NCBI GenBank assembly: GCA_017548565.1
Contig: JAFYZU010000024.1
Location: 1 to 64,000, forward strand
Reading direction: 5' to 3'
Source: Treponema sp.
GTDB taxonomy: Bacteria > Spirochaetota > Spirochaetia > Treponematales > Treponemataceae
DNA length: 64,000 nucleotides
This document shows positions 17,346-25,313 of the stretch, in pieces. Both the position numbers and the translations under genes were made by a program. How positions within the stretch are numbered: position 1 is the stretch's first letter; each line of letters starts with the position of its first letter. The notes under the pieces are model-generated. The model was not told the DNA's origin and did no database searches. It was given only the letters and a program-made list of their open reading frames with translations.

Positions 17346-18569
17346 TTATTCAGAAAGAGTAATTTTTAATGAAACGTTTTTCCTGTTTCTTCGAACAATC
17401 ACAGTTATAACATCACCCGGTTTTTTACTTTCAAGTGCCGAATAAAAATCTGCAAGAGAAGTAATTGCAATATTATCAATCTGTGTAATTACATCACCGC
17501 CAAGATAAATTATGCTGTTTCCGTAATAAGCTGCTTTTGTTCCACCCTTGAGTCCGCCTTTTTCTGCTGTTGAACCTTTTTCGACCTGTGAAATCAAAAC
17601 ACCCGATGAAACGTCAATCTCTGCATACTGGGCAATTCTTCTGTTCAACTGGATAATCGATATGGAAAGAGTTCCTCTCTGAACTTTACCGTATCGCAGC
17701 AGATCTGCAACAATTCTGATGGCAGTTTCTGAAGGGACTGCAAAACCAACGCCTGCCGAAGAACCGGAAGATGAAAGAATCATCGTATTAATACCGATCA
17801 TCCTTCCCTTTGTATCAAGCAGAGGACCGCCTGAATTTCCAGGATTGATTGCAGTATCCGTCTGAATCATATTTCTGATAATCCGCTTGTTTGAATTCTG
17901 AATAGGTCGTCCAAGACCAGAAACAATTCCTGTAGTCATTGTTCGTTCCATACCGAACGGATTACCGATTGCAATAACCTTCTGCCCTACCTTGAGTTCC
18001 TTTGAATCACCAAAAGAAATTGTTTTTAAATCCATTCCGCTCGGAGGATCAAATTTCAAAACTGCAAGATCACTGTCTAAATCTGAACCGACAACGCTTG
18101 CTTCATATTGTGTTCCATCAAACAGAGAAACAAAAATTTTTGAAGCGCCCTGAATTACATGAACGTTTGTAAGGACATATCCCCGTTTATCGATGATTGA
18201 ACCGCTTCCACTTCCACTGTCCTGAACAACCGGCTCAAGAAACCAGTCATATCCTACAACCTGAGTATTGATGTTCACGACTGCTTCGTTGCATAACTGA
18301 TATACATTTATGTTCTGAAGCTCATCCTGTGTATACGAAGATGAATTTGAAACAGGAACCGCATCTGAAGGATTAAGCTGTAAATCAAGGTCCTCAGTTT
18401 TCAAAATTTCAGTTTCTGAACTATCAACAGTATTCACTGCTGCCACAGGTTCTTCATGAGATTTTTTAAGTTTATATGCAGTAGTAAAAATGATGCTAGT
18501 TACAACAATAGCTGCTGAAAAAGCAACGGATAAAAATACTACCAGCTGACCACGTGTATAAAGTTTCAT
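17346..18569 (-). CDS. HtrA/Deg-family serine protease with one PDZ domain
   Basis: 407 aa. One N-terminal membrane anchor (about residues 10-31), a Ser/Thr-rich linker, then the trypsin-like domain with His137 in NVHVIQG, Asp in DSDLAVLKF and Ser in NPGNSGGPL. A single C-terminal PDZ domain occupies about residues 300-405. This DegS-like layout (anchor, protease, one PDZ) suggests a periplasmic stress-sensing or quality-control protease. It lies 18 bases after the PEGA envelope-protein gene and is probably co-transcribed with it. Confidence 0.9.
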   Translation of the reverse strand: MKLYTRGQLVVFLSVAFSAAIVVTSIIFTTAYKLKKSHEEPVAAVNTVDSSETEILKTEDLDLQLNPSDAVPVSNSSSYTQDELQNINVYQLCNEAVVNINTQVVGYDWFLEPVVQDSGSGSGSIIDKRGYVLTNVHVIQGASKIFVSLFDGTQYEASVVGSDLDSDLAVLKFDPPSGMDLKTISFGDSKELKVGQKVIAIGNPFGMERTMTTGIVSGLGRPIQNSNKRIIRNMIQTDTAINPGNSGGPLLDTKGRMIGINTMILSSSGSSAGVGFAVPSETAIRIVADLLRYGKVQRGTLSISIIQLNRRIAQYAEIDVSSGVLISQVEKGSTAEKGGLKGGTKAAYYGNSIIYLGGDVITQIDNIAITSLADFYSALESKKPGDVITVIVRRNRKNVSLKITLSE

Positions 18570-18587
18570 ATAATATAATTTAATAAA

Positions 18588-20207
18588 TTAGAACAAATAA
18601 GACAACCCGATTTTTAAAGAAAAATAATTTCCTTTTTTATCAACAGGATAATCATCCATTAAAAACAGCATGCACTTAAAGCCTGTATCAATTATGAACG
18701 GACTTCTTTCGGGAGTAATAAGCACATCAGTTCCTATTTCCATCGCATGACAGAACAGAAAATTATAATCACACTTACTGTCAGGATTAAATGTATTTAT
18801 TGCTGTATTAAAATCTGTCCATAAATCAATTTTTACGTTATCAAACGGTGAATGAGAATATTCCAGTCCCCATCTGAGAACGTTATTGTTTATATTCAAT
18901 TTTCCGTTTTCTGCACCAAGCACAAACTCCACAGTCGTTCCCGCAAATCCACGAGGAGTTTTTAAGCCTGCAACATATCCAAGTCCAAGCCCGTTGCCGG
19001 TATCTACACCATAAGGTGAAAAATTATCGATGGATGAATAACCGTATCTCAAAAGCACTGCATTCAAAAAGGAAACCTTCTGTGTTTTAATGAGCCAGTT
19101 ATACTTTATCGCAAAATCGGCATCGAACGGAAAAGTATCATTTCCTATTGCAAGATACATTCCTGCAGATGCAGAAAACTCAAGACCGTTTGTAAATCCT
19201 GAAACAAATGCAAGTTGCAGATTACATGGGCAGAACGAAAAATAATTTTTGCCGGCGCTGATCCATGGTTCACAAGATACCGAAAGCTGTCCGAAATTTA
19301 CAGGACTTTTATATGCAGCCGGAAGCTTTCCTATACCAAGCCCTGATTTTGTATATACATAATGCGGATAGCTCAATTCGTTCGTAAGCACAACTTCCTT
19401 TTCTGCCTGAAAACCTTCTGATGCAAGAATTACAGAATAAACACCGTCTTCAAGAACCTGCCCGTCCGAAGCTTTACCGTCCCAGATAACGCTCTGATAA
19501 AATTCCTTTATATCTGCAAATTCATATTTCCAGACTTCCTTCCCGTTTGAGTCAATTATATAGATATAAGCTTTTCCCTTTGCGGTAGCGGTAAACGAAA
19601 TTTTACAGCTTCCAAGTTCACCTTTTTCTCCCGGATTTATCCTTACCCGTGAAATATTAAAATCCTTTAAGACAAAAACAGCAGGATTTGCAGAGTATTT
19701 GACGTTTACTGTCTTTCCTTTCTCTACAACAACAGTTTTTTCAAAATCTTCGTAGCCGAAACGCATAATCCTGATTTTTCTTTCACCACAAGCCGCTTCA
19801 AACGGATTCGTATAAACCTGTGCCGAATCAACATAAATTTCGCTGTCAAAAAAAACTTCGCTTAAGTTAATAAACCCTGTTTCAGATGAAAGCAGAACCT
19901 TATAATAATTCGTATAAGACTGCGAAAGACAAATCAAATACGTAACGCTGTCATACCCCTCTTTTTGAACTGTAAGCTCATAATTTCCCGCAGGAATATC
20001 CTGAAGCTGATACTTGGTTTTACCTTTATACGCTCCGTTTATATAAACTTCACAATTCGGAATATTACAATCAATTACTGCACTGCATTTCCTGTCATTT
20101 CTGTTGACCTGTGATTCCGGTTCAAGAATTAAAAGTTCCTGAGCCGATAAAACAACAAAGCATGTAAAAATCAAAATCAAACTGAATAATCTCTTTATCA
20201 TTTTCAT
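18588..20207 (-). CDS. PEGA-domain protein, probable outer-envelope protein
   Basis: 539 aa from the ATG at 20207. That start gives a clean signal peptide (MKMIKRLF, hydrophobic core, LSAQE) and follows a -10 box by six bases; the longer in-frame ATG at 20225 would lie across that box. Residues about 40-105 form a PEGA domain (CEVYINGAYKGKTKY...IPAGNYELTVQKEGY) with a second, weaker copy after it. A FlgD-like Ig segment (GKEVWKYEF...VIWDGKASDGQVLEDGVYSV) follows. The C-terminal 230 residues alternate as in a beta barrel and end in Phe. Function unknown; a surface or cell-wall role is likely. Confidence 0.75.
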   Translation of the reverse strand: MKMIKRLFSLILIFTCFVVLSAQELLILEPESQVNRNDRKCSAVIDCNIPNCEVYINGAYKGKTKYQLQDIPAGNYELTVQKEGYDSVTYLICLSQSYTNYYKVLLSSETGFINLSEVFFDSEIYVDSAQVYTNPFEAACGERKIRIMRFGYEDFEKTVVVEKGKTVNVKYSANPAVFVLKDFNISRVRINPGEKGELGSCKISFTATAKGKAYIYIIDSNGKEVWKYEFADIKEFYQSVIWDGKASDGQVLEDGVYSVILASEGFQAEKEVVLTNELSYPHYVYTKSGLGIGKLPAAYKSPVNFGQLSVSCEPWISAGKNYFSFCPCNLQLAFVSGFTNGLEFSASAGMYLAIGNDTFPFDADFAIKYNWLIKTQKVSFLNAVLLRYGYSSIDNFSPYGVDTGNGLGLGYVAGLKTPRGFAGTTVEFVLGAENGKLNINNNVLRWGLEYSHSPFDNVKIDLWTDFNTAINTFNPDSKCDYNFLFCHAMEIGTDVLITPERSPFIIDTGFKCMLFLMDDYPVDKKGNYFSLKIGLSYLF

Positions 20208-20213
20208 GTCTTT

Positions 20214-20219
20214 ATTGTA
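20214..20219 (-). promoter_or_regulatory. -10 box six bases before the PEGA-gene ATG
   Basis: TACAAT (20219-20214) then AAAGAC and the ATG at 20207. No convincing -35 was found at 16-18 bases upstream, so this rests on the repeated spacing pattern. Confidence 0.35.
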
Positions 20220-20239
20220 AACCATTTTCAGTTATTTTG

Positions 20240-20902
20240 CTATTCTCCGGTAAGATTTATCAATCCTTCCTCCATAAAGCTGAAATAACTATCGCGGTCA
20301 ATTATAATGTGATCAAGTATAGGAATTCCGATTATTTTCGATGCCTGAAGCAGCGCTTCGGTAGATTCAATATCTTCTTCAGACGGCATGGAAGTTCCCG
20401 ACGGATGATTATGAACCAGTATGACTGCAGCTGCGTTATTTCTTATTGCTTCACCAAAAATTTCCCGGGCATGAATAAGAGTTCTATTCACAGTTCCTAC
20501 AGACGCTACATGGATTTTAATTATCTCATGTCCTCCATTCAGAATAACAACCAGAAAATGTTCCTGCAGACTGATTGCATATTGTTTTACAAAAGGCACT
20601 ACATCTTTCGGAGTTTTTATATGCGCTCCAAAATGACAGCTTCGTCTCTTTCCTAACTCCAATGCCGCACAGACTGCAAGAGCTTTTCCTTCCCCGACAC
20701 CTTTAAGACTGCACAGGCTTTTTATTACATCTTCATTGTTCGATGAATCAAGCTTGTCGACAATCTTTTGAGACAAAGATTCTACGCTATAGTCTCTGTT
20801 TCCCGACCCGATTATAAGCATTACAAGCTCCACGTCATCAGGATACTGAAGTCCATATTTTAGAGTCTTTTCCCTGATATCAGGTTTTACTTTTTCTAAC
20901 AT
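20240..20902 (-). CDS. radC: RadC-family JAMM-domain protein
   Basis: 220 aa from the ATG at 20902 (a GTG directly before it is also possible). A helix-hairpin-helix region is followed by the MPN/JAMM metal motif VHNHPSGTSMPSEEDIE, with His-x-His-Pro-Ser-Gly and Asp. RadC was named for repair but its biochemical function is still unsettled. It is divergent from the glucosaminidase gene, with only 17 bases between the two starts, so their promoters overlap. Confidence 0.9.
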   Translation of the reverse strand: MLEKVKPDIREKTLKYGLQYPDDVELVMLIIGSGNRDYSVESLSQKIVDKLDSSNNEDVIKSLCSLKGVGEGKALAVCAALELGKRRSCHFGAHIKTPKDVVPFVKQYAISLQEHFLVVILNGGHEIIKIHVASVGTVNRTLIHAREIFGEAIRNNAAAVILVHNHPSGTSMPSEEDIESTEALLQASKIIGIPILDHIIIDRDSYFSFMEEGLINLTGE

Positions 20903-20919
20903 CACATATATAATATTTC
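20886..20919. promoter_or_regulatory. Overlapping divergent -10 boxes for radC and the glucosaminidase gene
   Basis: Plus strand: TATAAT at 20909-20914, five bases before the ATG at 20920, with a weak TTTACT -35 at 20886-20891. Minus strand: TATTAT at 20915-20910, seven bases before the radC ATG at 20902. The two -10 boxes share bases, so polymerase should occupy only one at a time. Neither gene has a Shine-Dalgarno. Confidence 0.5.
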
Positions 20920-21618
20920 ATGAATATGCAAAAAAACTCACTTTTTTTTAAAATTTTTTTAATTATTTTCTCAATTTCCACAATGAGCTGTCAGAGTCTG
21001 TTCAATTTCGAAAAATCGAAACAACGGGGACAGACCTCGCCGTCATTTCACATCTCACGAAGGCTTTCAGATACGGCAAAATTAACTCCCACCGAGCTTG
21101 CCGACTTTTTCATCACGCAGAATCCCGACGTTGAATATCAACGGATTTTTGTTATTGCACGATATTATTTTTTTGAAGCACAGAAAGAAAACATAAACTC
21201 AACCGTTGCGTTTGCGCAGATGTGTCTTGAAACAGGCTTCCTGCGCTTTGGTAATCTTGTAACTCCCGAGATGAATAATTTCTGCGGCTTAGGTTCAATG
21301 GATGAAGAACATCCGGGTGCATCTTTTCCCACTCCACGTCTCGGTATCAGGGCACATATTCAGCATCTTCAGGCCTATGCTACAACTGAAGATGTAATGC
21401 TTCACGAGGAATTAGTAGATCCAAGATACGATTGGGTTCATAAAACAAAATATGTCGAAACAATAGATGGACTTTCCGGCACCTGGGCAACAGATAAAAG
21501 CTATGCAAAAAAAATAGACAGAATTTTACAGCAGATGGAAGACTTCATCATAAAAAGAAACAGACTTGCAAAAATACAAGCCTGTTTAAGAAAATACAAA
21601 TCAAGAAATTCACGGTAA
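20920..21618 (+). CDS. Glucosaminidase-domain lipoprotein (peptidoglycan hydrolase)
   Basis: 232 aa. Signal peptide with lipobox ending STMSC at Cys24. The rest is a glucosaminidase fold of the FlgJ/LytD type (residues about 60-215): AFAQMCLETGFLRFGN holds the probable catalytic Glu104, and NNFCGLG and the GIRAHIQHLQAYA segment are typical. It cleaves beta-1,4 bonds of the glycan strand in the periplasm. Roles in cell-wall turnover or flagellar passage are inferred. A basic C-terminal tail ends the protein. Confidence 0.82.
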   Translation: MNMQKNSLFFKIFLIIFSISTMSCQSLFNFEKSKQRGQTSPSFHISRRLSDTAKLTPTELADFFITQNPDVEYQRIFVIARYYFFEAQKENINSTVAFAQMCLETGFLRFGNLVTPEMNNFCGLGSMDEEHPGASFPTPRLGIRAHIQHLQAYATTEDVMLHEELVDPRYDWVHKTKYVETIDGLSGTWATDKSYAKKIDRILQQMEDFIIKRNRLAKIQACLRKYKSRNSR

Positions 21619-21621
21619 TAA

Positions 21622-22320
21622 TCAACCGATTGTTGTTCCGAAGAATTCCCTGTCATTTAAAATTGCGCTGATATTATCAATATTTTTTCCGCCTGCACAG
21701 ATTACTTTCATTCCGTTTTCCTGTGCCTTTTTAGAAGCAATCGGATCAAAAGGGCAATTTTTACCCGGGACCCATTCATCACCGACCATTTTCCGGAAGT
21801 CCTGCCATGAAATTGTATCAAGAGGTTTTGCATCAGGATTCTTTTTAGGATCATCTGTAAATACTTTTTCGATATTCGAAAGATTTACAATTACCTTAGC
21901 ATTAAATTTTTCACCAAGATATACTGCATCTGTATCTGTTGAAAAACCGGGTTTCCAGCCGGAAGCGACAAGCACTTTTCCATCAAAACTTAAATCCTCA
22001 AGCGTAGGATTATAAACAACATCATTTTTACAGTAGTCACCGAAGCATGCCTTCAATAACTGCGCATTGATTCTTGTTGCCATAATTCCAATCCAGTCAG
22101 CTGCATCATTCTTACTTTCAAGCTTTGTTTTTTCAGAAACTTCCCTATATGCATTCTGATAAAAACGGGCCGGAGCACCGCCGCCTGCAACTAAAATCAA
22201 ACGGTTGGAAGAATCCGCATCGAGCCATTTAATGCACATTAAAACAAATGAACTTAAAAATTCACTGTCCGGTTTATCCGGAGCAATTATTGAACCACCG
22301 ACAGATAAAATCTTTGTCAT
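21622..22320 (-). CDS. Amino-acid-kinase-family protein, UMP-kinase-like
   Basis: 232 aa. The N-terminal SVGGSIIAPD, the LVAGGGAPARFYQ glycine loop, and the STDTDAVYLGEKFNAKVIVNLSNIEKVFTDDPKKNPDAK segment match the UMP kinase branch of the family, closer to the archaeal type than to E. coli PyrH by my reading. It would phosphorylate UMP to UDP; other small acids are possible. AGAGGAT precedes the ATG. Last gene of the sigma/anti-sigma/transglutaminase operon, 18 bases after the transglutaminase gene. Confidence 0.7.
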   Translation of the reverse strand: MTKILSVGGSIIAPDKPDSEFLSSFVLMCIKWLDADSSNRLILVAGGGAPARFYQNAYREVSEKTKLESKNDAADWIGIMATRINAQLLKACFGDYCKNDVVYNPTLEDLSFDGKVLVASGWKPGFSTDTDAVYLGEKFNAKVIVNLSNIEKVFTDDPKKNPDAKPLDTISWQDFRKMVGDEWVPGKNCPFDPIASKKAQENGMKVICAGGKNIDNISAILNDREFFGTTIG

Positions 22321-22338
22321 AATTTATCCTCTTTATAA

Positions 22339-24042
22339 TTAATATACACCTTTAACTACAGGAATACTCCAGTAAGAGCTGTATTTTGATGCCTCACTCG
22401 ATGCTTCTTCCCAGATAGATTGAAGTGCAAAGCTTTTACGATACTGAACAATCTTATTGTCAGGAGCAAACGGTTTGAGAAGATTATATCCCCGTGAAAA
22501 AGCAATATGATGTGAATCAAGATTACCAAAATAATAAGTATCAGGATTTGTAACATCAGGCCAGTTTTTATAATCAAGCCCCGCACCAAGCGCTGCATCA
22601 ACAGGAACCCATCCGAAGCCAGGACAATAAAATTCACTCCACCAGTGAATCTGAGTTTTCATGTTTTCATTAATTAAAATTCCGCAGTCAAGCAATGCAG
22701 GAATTCCGCAGGTTCTAAGCAAAGCTGTATAAATAACTGAAAAATCATAAGCATCACCCTTTTTCTTTGTTATCAAATCAAACGGATCTGCATCATCCTT
22801 TCTGTTTTTTGAAAGGATTTCATAATTTTTGCACATGTATTCATAAATCATTTTTGCACGGCGATAAGTTCCTTTTTCATTTCCGACAATTGTTTTATAA
22901 AGAGAAACAAGTCTTTCATCATCAGCAGGAATTACATCATCGGCAGCAGTAGCCGCTTTGTAGAATGCAGAATTAAGTGATTTTACAGACCCAACCCTGT
23001 CCGGATTAATTTTTGTATTTATTTCATAAACCGAAAGAACGTATGTCTGACTGAAAACAGTTTTTTCTGCACTTGATATAGATTTCGTAAGCTGCTGAAC
23101 CATACAGTTCTGATAATACTTAAGGTTAGGTTCAGGATTAATTTCTGTAAGTTCAACATTTGACTGCCATGGAGCAGAAACAGGAATCGGACATCTTAAG
23201 GAAATTGTTGCCGAGCCTTCAGTTACTACATCCTTGATATCTGCAGAATACTGAATAAGATAAATCTTTTTCGATGTATAACTTTTTGTTCCGACAAAAT
23301 CATTTACCTTGAATGGGAACGGTTCTGATTTTTCCTTTCCATTATCAACAAGCACGACTCCTGAAACAGCCCCATCCGGAACACGAACCCGGATTTCTGA
23401 ATCACTCCAGTATTCATATCCGTTTTCTGCTTCATTCACCTCTACCATATTTTCTGTATAAAGTGCAGTATTGATATATTCAGAATTCCTTATCTGATTA
23501 TTATAATCAATCGTAAAATAAACCTTCGACTGATTTCTTGACTCTCCGAAATTACTTCCGCTGATCGTTAAAACCGAACCAACCTGAAGCGATTCATCAG
23601 ATAAAGATGAAATATACGGCATTGTTGTCTGCATTGTCTGAGGAACATAAACCGGAATATCAACTTCATTTGCAAAAAGAGCAGGCTTTGACTGAACGTT
23701 CTTCGTTCCTACGATTACAAGTCCATCCTGAACGTTTGCTGGAACTATGATTTTTATTTTTGTATCTGACCACGAAACATACGAGCTTGAAGTAAGCTTT
23801 GAACCGGCAATCTCTACATAACTCATATCGCGCGATTCACCGAAGTTTTTTCCATTGATGACTACAATATCACCGGGGGCACCAACCGGAGGCACAATAG
23901 ATTCAATCACGGGCTCCGGCTGAATCTTATAACCGATAAAAAAGAGAATGAGTAAAACAATACCGATTAATGAAAGTAAACAGCCTAATCTTATGAAAGT
24001 ATGCTTTCGGAAAAGATAACTGAATTTTCTGGAGGTTTCCAC
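22339..24042 (-). CDS. IPT/TIG-repeat transglutaminase-like membrane protein
   Basis: 567 aa. One N-terminal membrane segment (about residues 16-37), then two IPT/TIG Ig-like repeats: PPVGAPGDIVVINGKNFGES and a second around LQVGSVLTISGSNFGESRN. The C-terminal part is a transglutaminase-like cysteine peptidase fold with triad Cys445 (CGIPALL), His466 (IHWWSEFY) and Asp482 (VPVDAALG). The catalytic part faces the periplasm. Bacterial relatives include proteases and peptide cross-linkers; the substrate is unknown. Its start overlaps the anti-sigma stop, so the two are translationally coupled. Confidence 0.82.
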   Translation of the reverse strand: METSRKFSYLFRKHTFIRLGCLLSLIGIVLLILFFIGYKIQPEPVIESIVPPVGAPGDIVVINGKNFGESRDMSYVEIAGSKLTSSSYVSWSDTKIKIIVPANVQDGLVIVGTKNVQSKPALFANEVDIPVYVPQTMQTTMPYISSLSDESLQVGSVLTISGSNFGESRNQSKVYFTIDYNNQIRNSEYINTALYTENMVEVNEAENGYEYWSDSEIRVRVPDGAVSGVVLVDNGKEKSEPFPFKVNDFVGTKSYTSKKIYLIQYSADIKDVVTEGSATISLRCPIPVSAPWQSNVELTEINPEPNLKYYQNCMVQQLTKSISSAEKTVFSQTYVLSVYEINTKINPDRVGSVKSLNSAFYKAATAADDVIPADDERLVSLYKTIVGNEKGTYRRAKMIYEYMCKNYEILSKNRKDDADPFDLITKKKGDAYDFSVIYTALLRTCGIPALLDCGILINENMKTQIHWWSEFYCPGFGWVPVDAALGAGLDYKNWPDVTNPDTYYFGNLDSHHIAFSRGYNLLKPFAPDNKIVQYRKSFALQSIWEEASSEASKYSSYWSIPVVKGVY

Positions 24043-24641
24043 TAATATTTACCCATAGTTACAGCTTCATTATTAGGGAATTCAATCTGTACCTGAACAG
24101 GCATATTATTCACACTCGGAACTGTAATTTTAATTGAATTTGTCGCTGTCGGTAAAACAGGCTCCTGAATGTTTCCAGAAATAACCTTTGTCCTTCCACT
24201 GGACAACGAAACATTATCTGCAGAAGGAATTGCAGTTACAATAGGAGCAACAGAGGCAGTTGTTTTTGCAACAGAAGCAGAACTGGTTTTATTTGATCCC
24301 AGGAGATTCAACGGCAAAACAAGCGCAAAGACTGCAACTGCGGCCGCTGCAACAACAGGCACTACATATTTATAAACTGATGCACGAGTCTCAAAACTCT
24401 TTCCTGTATTCTTAACATAACCCATCTTAACCTGAAGACGTTCAAAACTCTTATCAAGAAATTTATTATCAAGGGCAACAGGATTATCATTGAGCATACT
24501 GCGCAAATATTTTAATCTTTCTATCTTAGCCTGACATTCAGGACAATTCTTCAAATGAGATTCATATTCTGCCTTATAAATTTCAGGCATTTCATTATCT
24601 AGATACAAAGAATGTATATCTTTAGTTGGACAAGAAGACAT
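24042..24641 (-). CDS. Zinc-finger anti-sigma factor, membrane-anchored
   Basis: 199 aa from the ATG at 24641, the second of two adjacent ATGs; GGAG sits six bases before it, too close to the first. The ZAS-type zinc site is His29, Cys33, Cys36 (HLKNCPEC), the signature of anti-sigma factors that hold an ECF sigma factor. One transmembrane segment lies near residues 88-112 (VVPVVAAAAVAVFALVLPL). The outer part is Ser/Thr/Val-rich and looks disordered. Overlaps the sigma gene by 20 bases, and the transglutaminase gene begins at its stop. Confidence 0.85.
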   Translation of the reverse strand: MSSCPTKDIHSLYLDNEMPEIYKAEYESHLKNCPECQAKIERLKYLRSMLNDNPVALDNKFLDKSFERLQVKMGYVKNTGKSFETRASVYKYVVPVVAAAAVAVFALVLPLNLLGSNKTSSASVAKTTASVAPIVTAIPSADNVSLSSGRTKVISGNIQEPVLPTATNSIKITVPSVNNMPVQVQIEFPNNEAVTMGKY

Positions 24642-25191
24642 CATCAGCTCCTATTAACTTTAATAACTGCTCCCTGGCTCTGAAAACACGAACTTTAACA
24701 TTTCCTTCAGTTATTCCAAGAACCTTGCCTATTTCCTTATAGTTAAGATCTCCATATTCTCTTAACATCAGAACTTCACGCAAGTTCTTCGGTAACTTTT
24801 TCAAAGCCTCTCTTGCTTTCTCTTTCGTTTCTTCCCTTAAAAGATCGGTTTCGCCGCTCTGACTCTTACGATGCTCTTCATAAAGAACTTTTTCGTAAGC
24901 TTTGCGTTCCCTGTCCTTTCTTTTAATGTAATTTAACGATGCATTCTTAACTACCCTTATAAGCCAGTATTTTGCATCATTCAACGAAGGAAAAACAAGA
25001 CCTTTTTCATTTGCTTTTATCAACGAATCATGAACTAAATCTTCTGCCGCTTCTTCATCATTTACAATTTTGTATGATATTCTGAAAAGCATCTGCATAC
25101 AAGCGTCATAAATCGTCTTAAAATCAACCTGATTTGCTGCATTCAACGCTACAGAAACATCCTGTTGATTTTCTTCTACATTATTTAACAC
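24622..25191 (-). CDS. ECF RNA polymerase sigma factor
   Basis: 189 aa, starting at GTG (25191). Sigma region 2 is seen around DLVHDSLIKANEKG and WLIRVVKNASLNYIKR, and region 4 is the helix-turn-helix LNYKEIGKVLGITEGNVKVRVFRAREQL. There is no region 3. It should direct core polymerase to envelope-stress type promoters. The linked anti-sigma and transglutaminase genes suggest signalling across the membrane. Whether it activates its own operon cannot be told from the sequence. Confidence 0.9.
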   Translation of the reverse strand: MLNNVEENQQDVSVALNAANQVDFKTIYDACMQMLFRISYKIVNDEEAAEDLVHDSLIKANEKGLVFPSLNDAKYWLIRVVKNASLNYIKRKDRERKAYEKVLYEEHRKSQSGETDLLREETKEKAREALKKLPKNLREVLMLREYGDLNYKEIGKVLGITEGNVKVRVFRAREQLLKLIGADDVFLSN

Positions 25192-25215
25192 TTCAGTTAC
25201 CTATAAAGTTACAAC

Positions 25216-25240
25216 AAAAATAAGAATTCTCTTATTTTTT
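25216..25240 (-). terminator. Weak terminator after cysS
   Basis: AAATAAGA-ATTC-TCTTATTT, an AT-only stem of 8-9 bp, with a T tract on the minus strand (TTTTTGTT). Low stability, so confidence is limited. Confidence 0.35.
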
Positions 25241-25313
25241 AACTCTTCCTATATATTTTTTTAACAATTCAAGCATTCAAAAAGTTACCATACAGGCCTT
25301 TTTTACTGCCGTT

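Noticed and set aside
20207-20225. Longer ATG start of the PEGA protein at 20225
   Set aside because: It would place the -10 box inside the coding region and spoil the signal peptide start.
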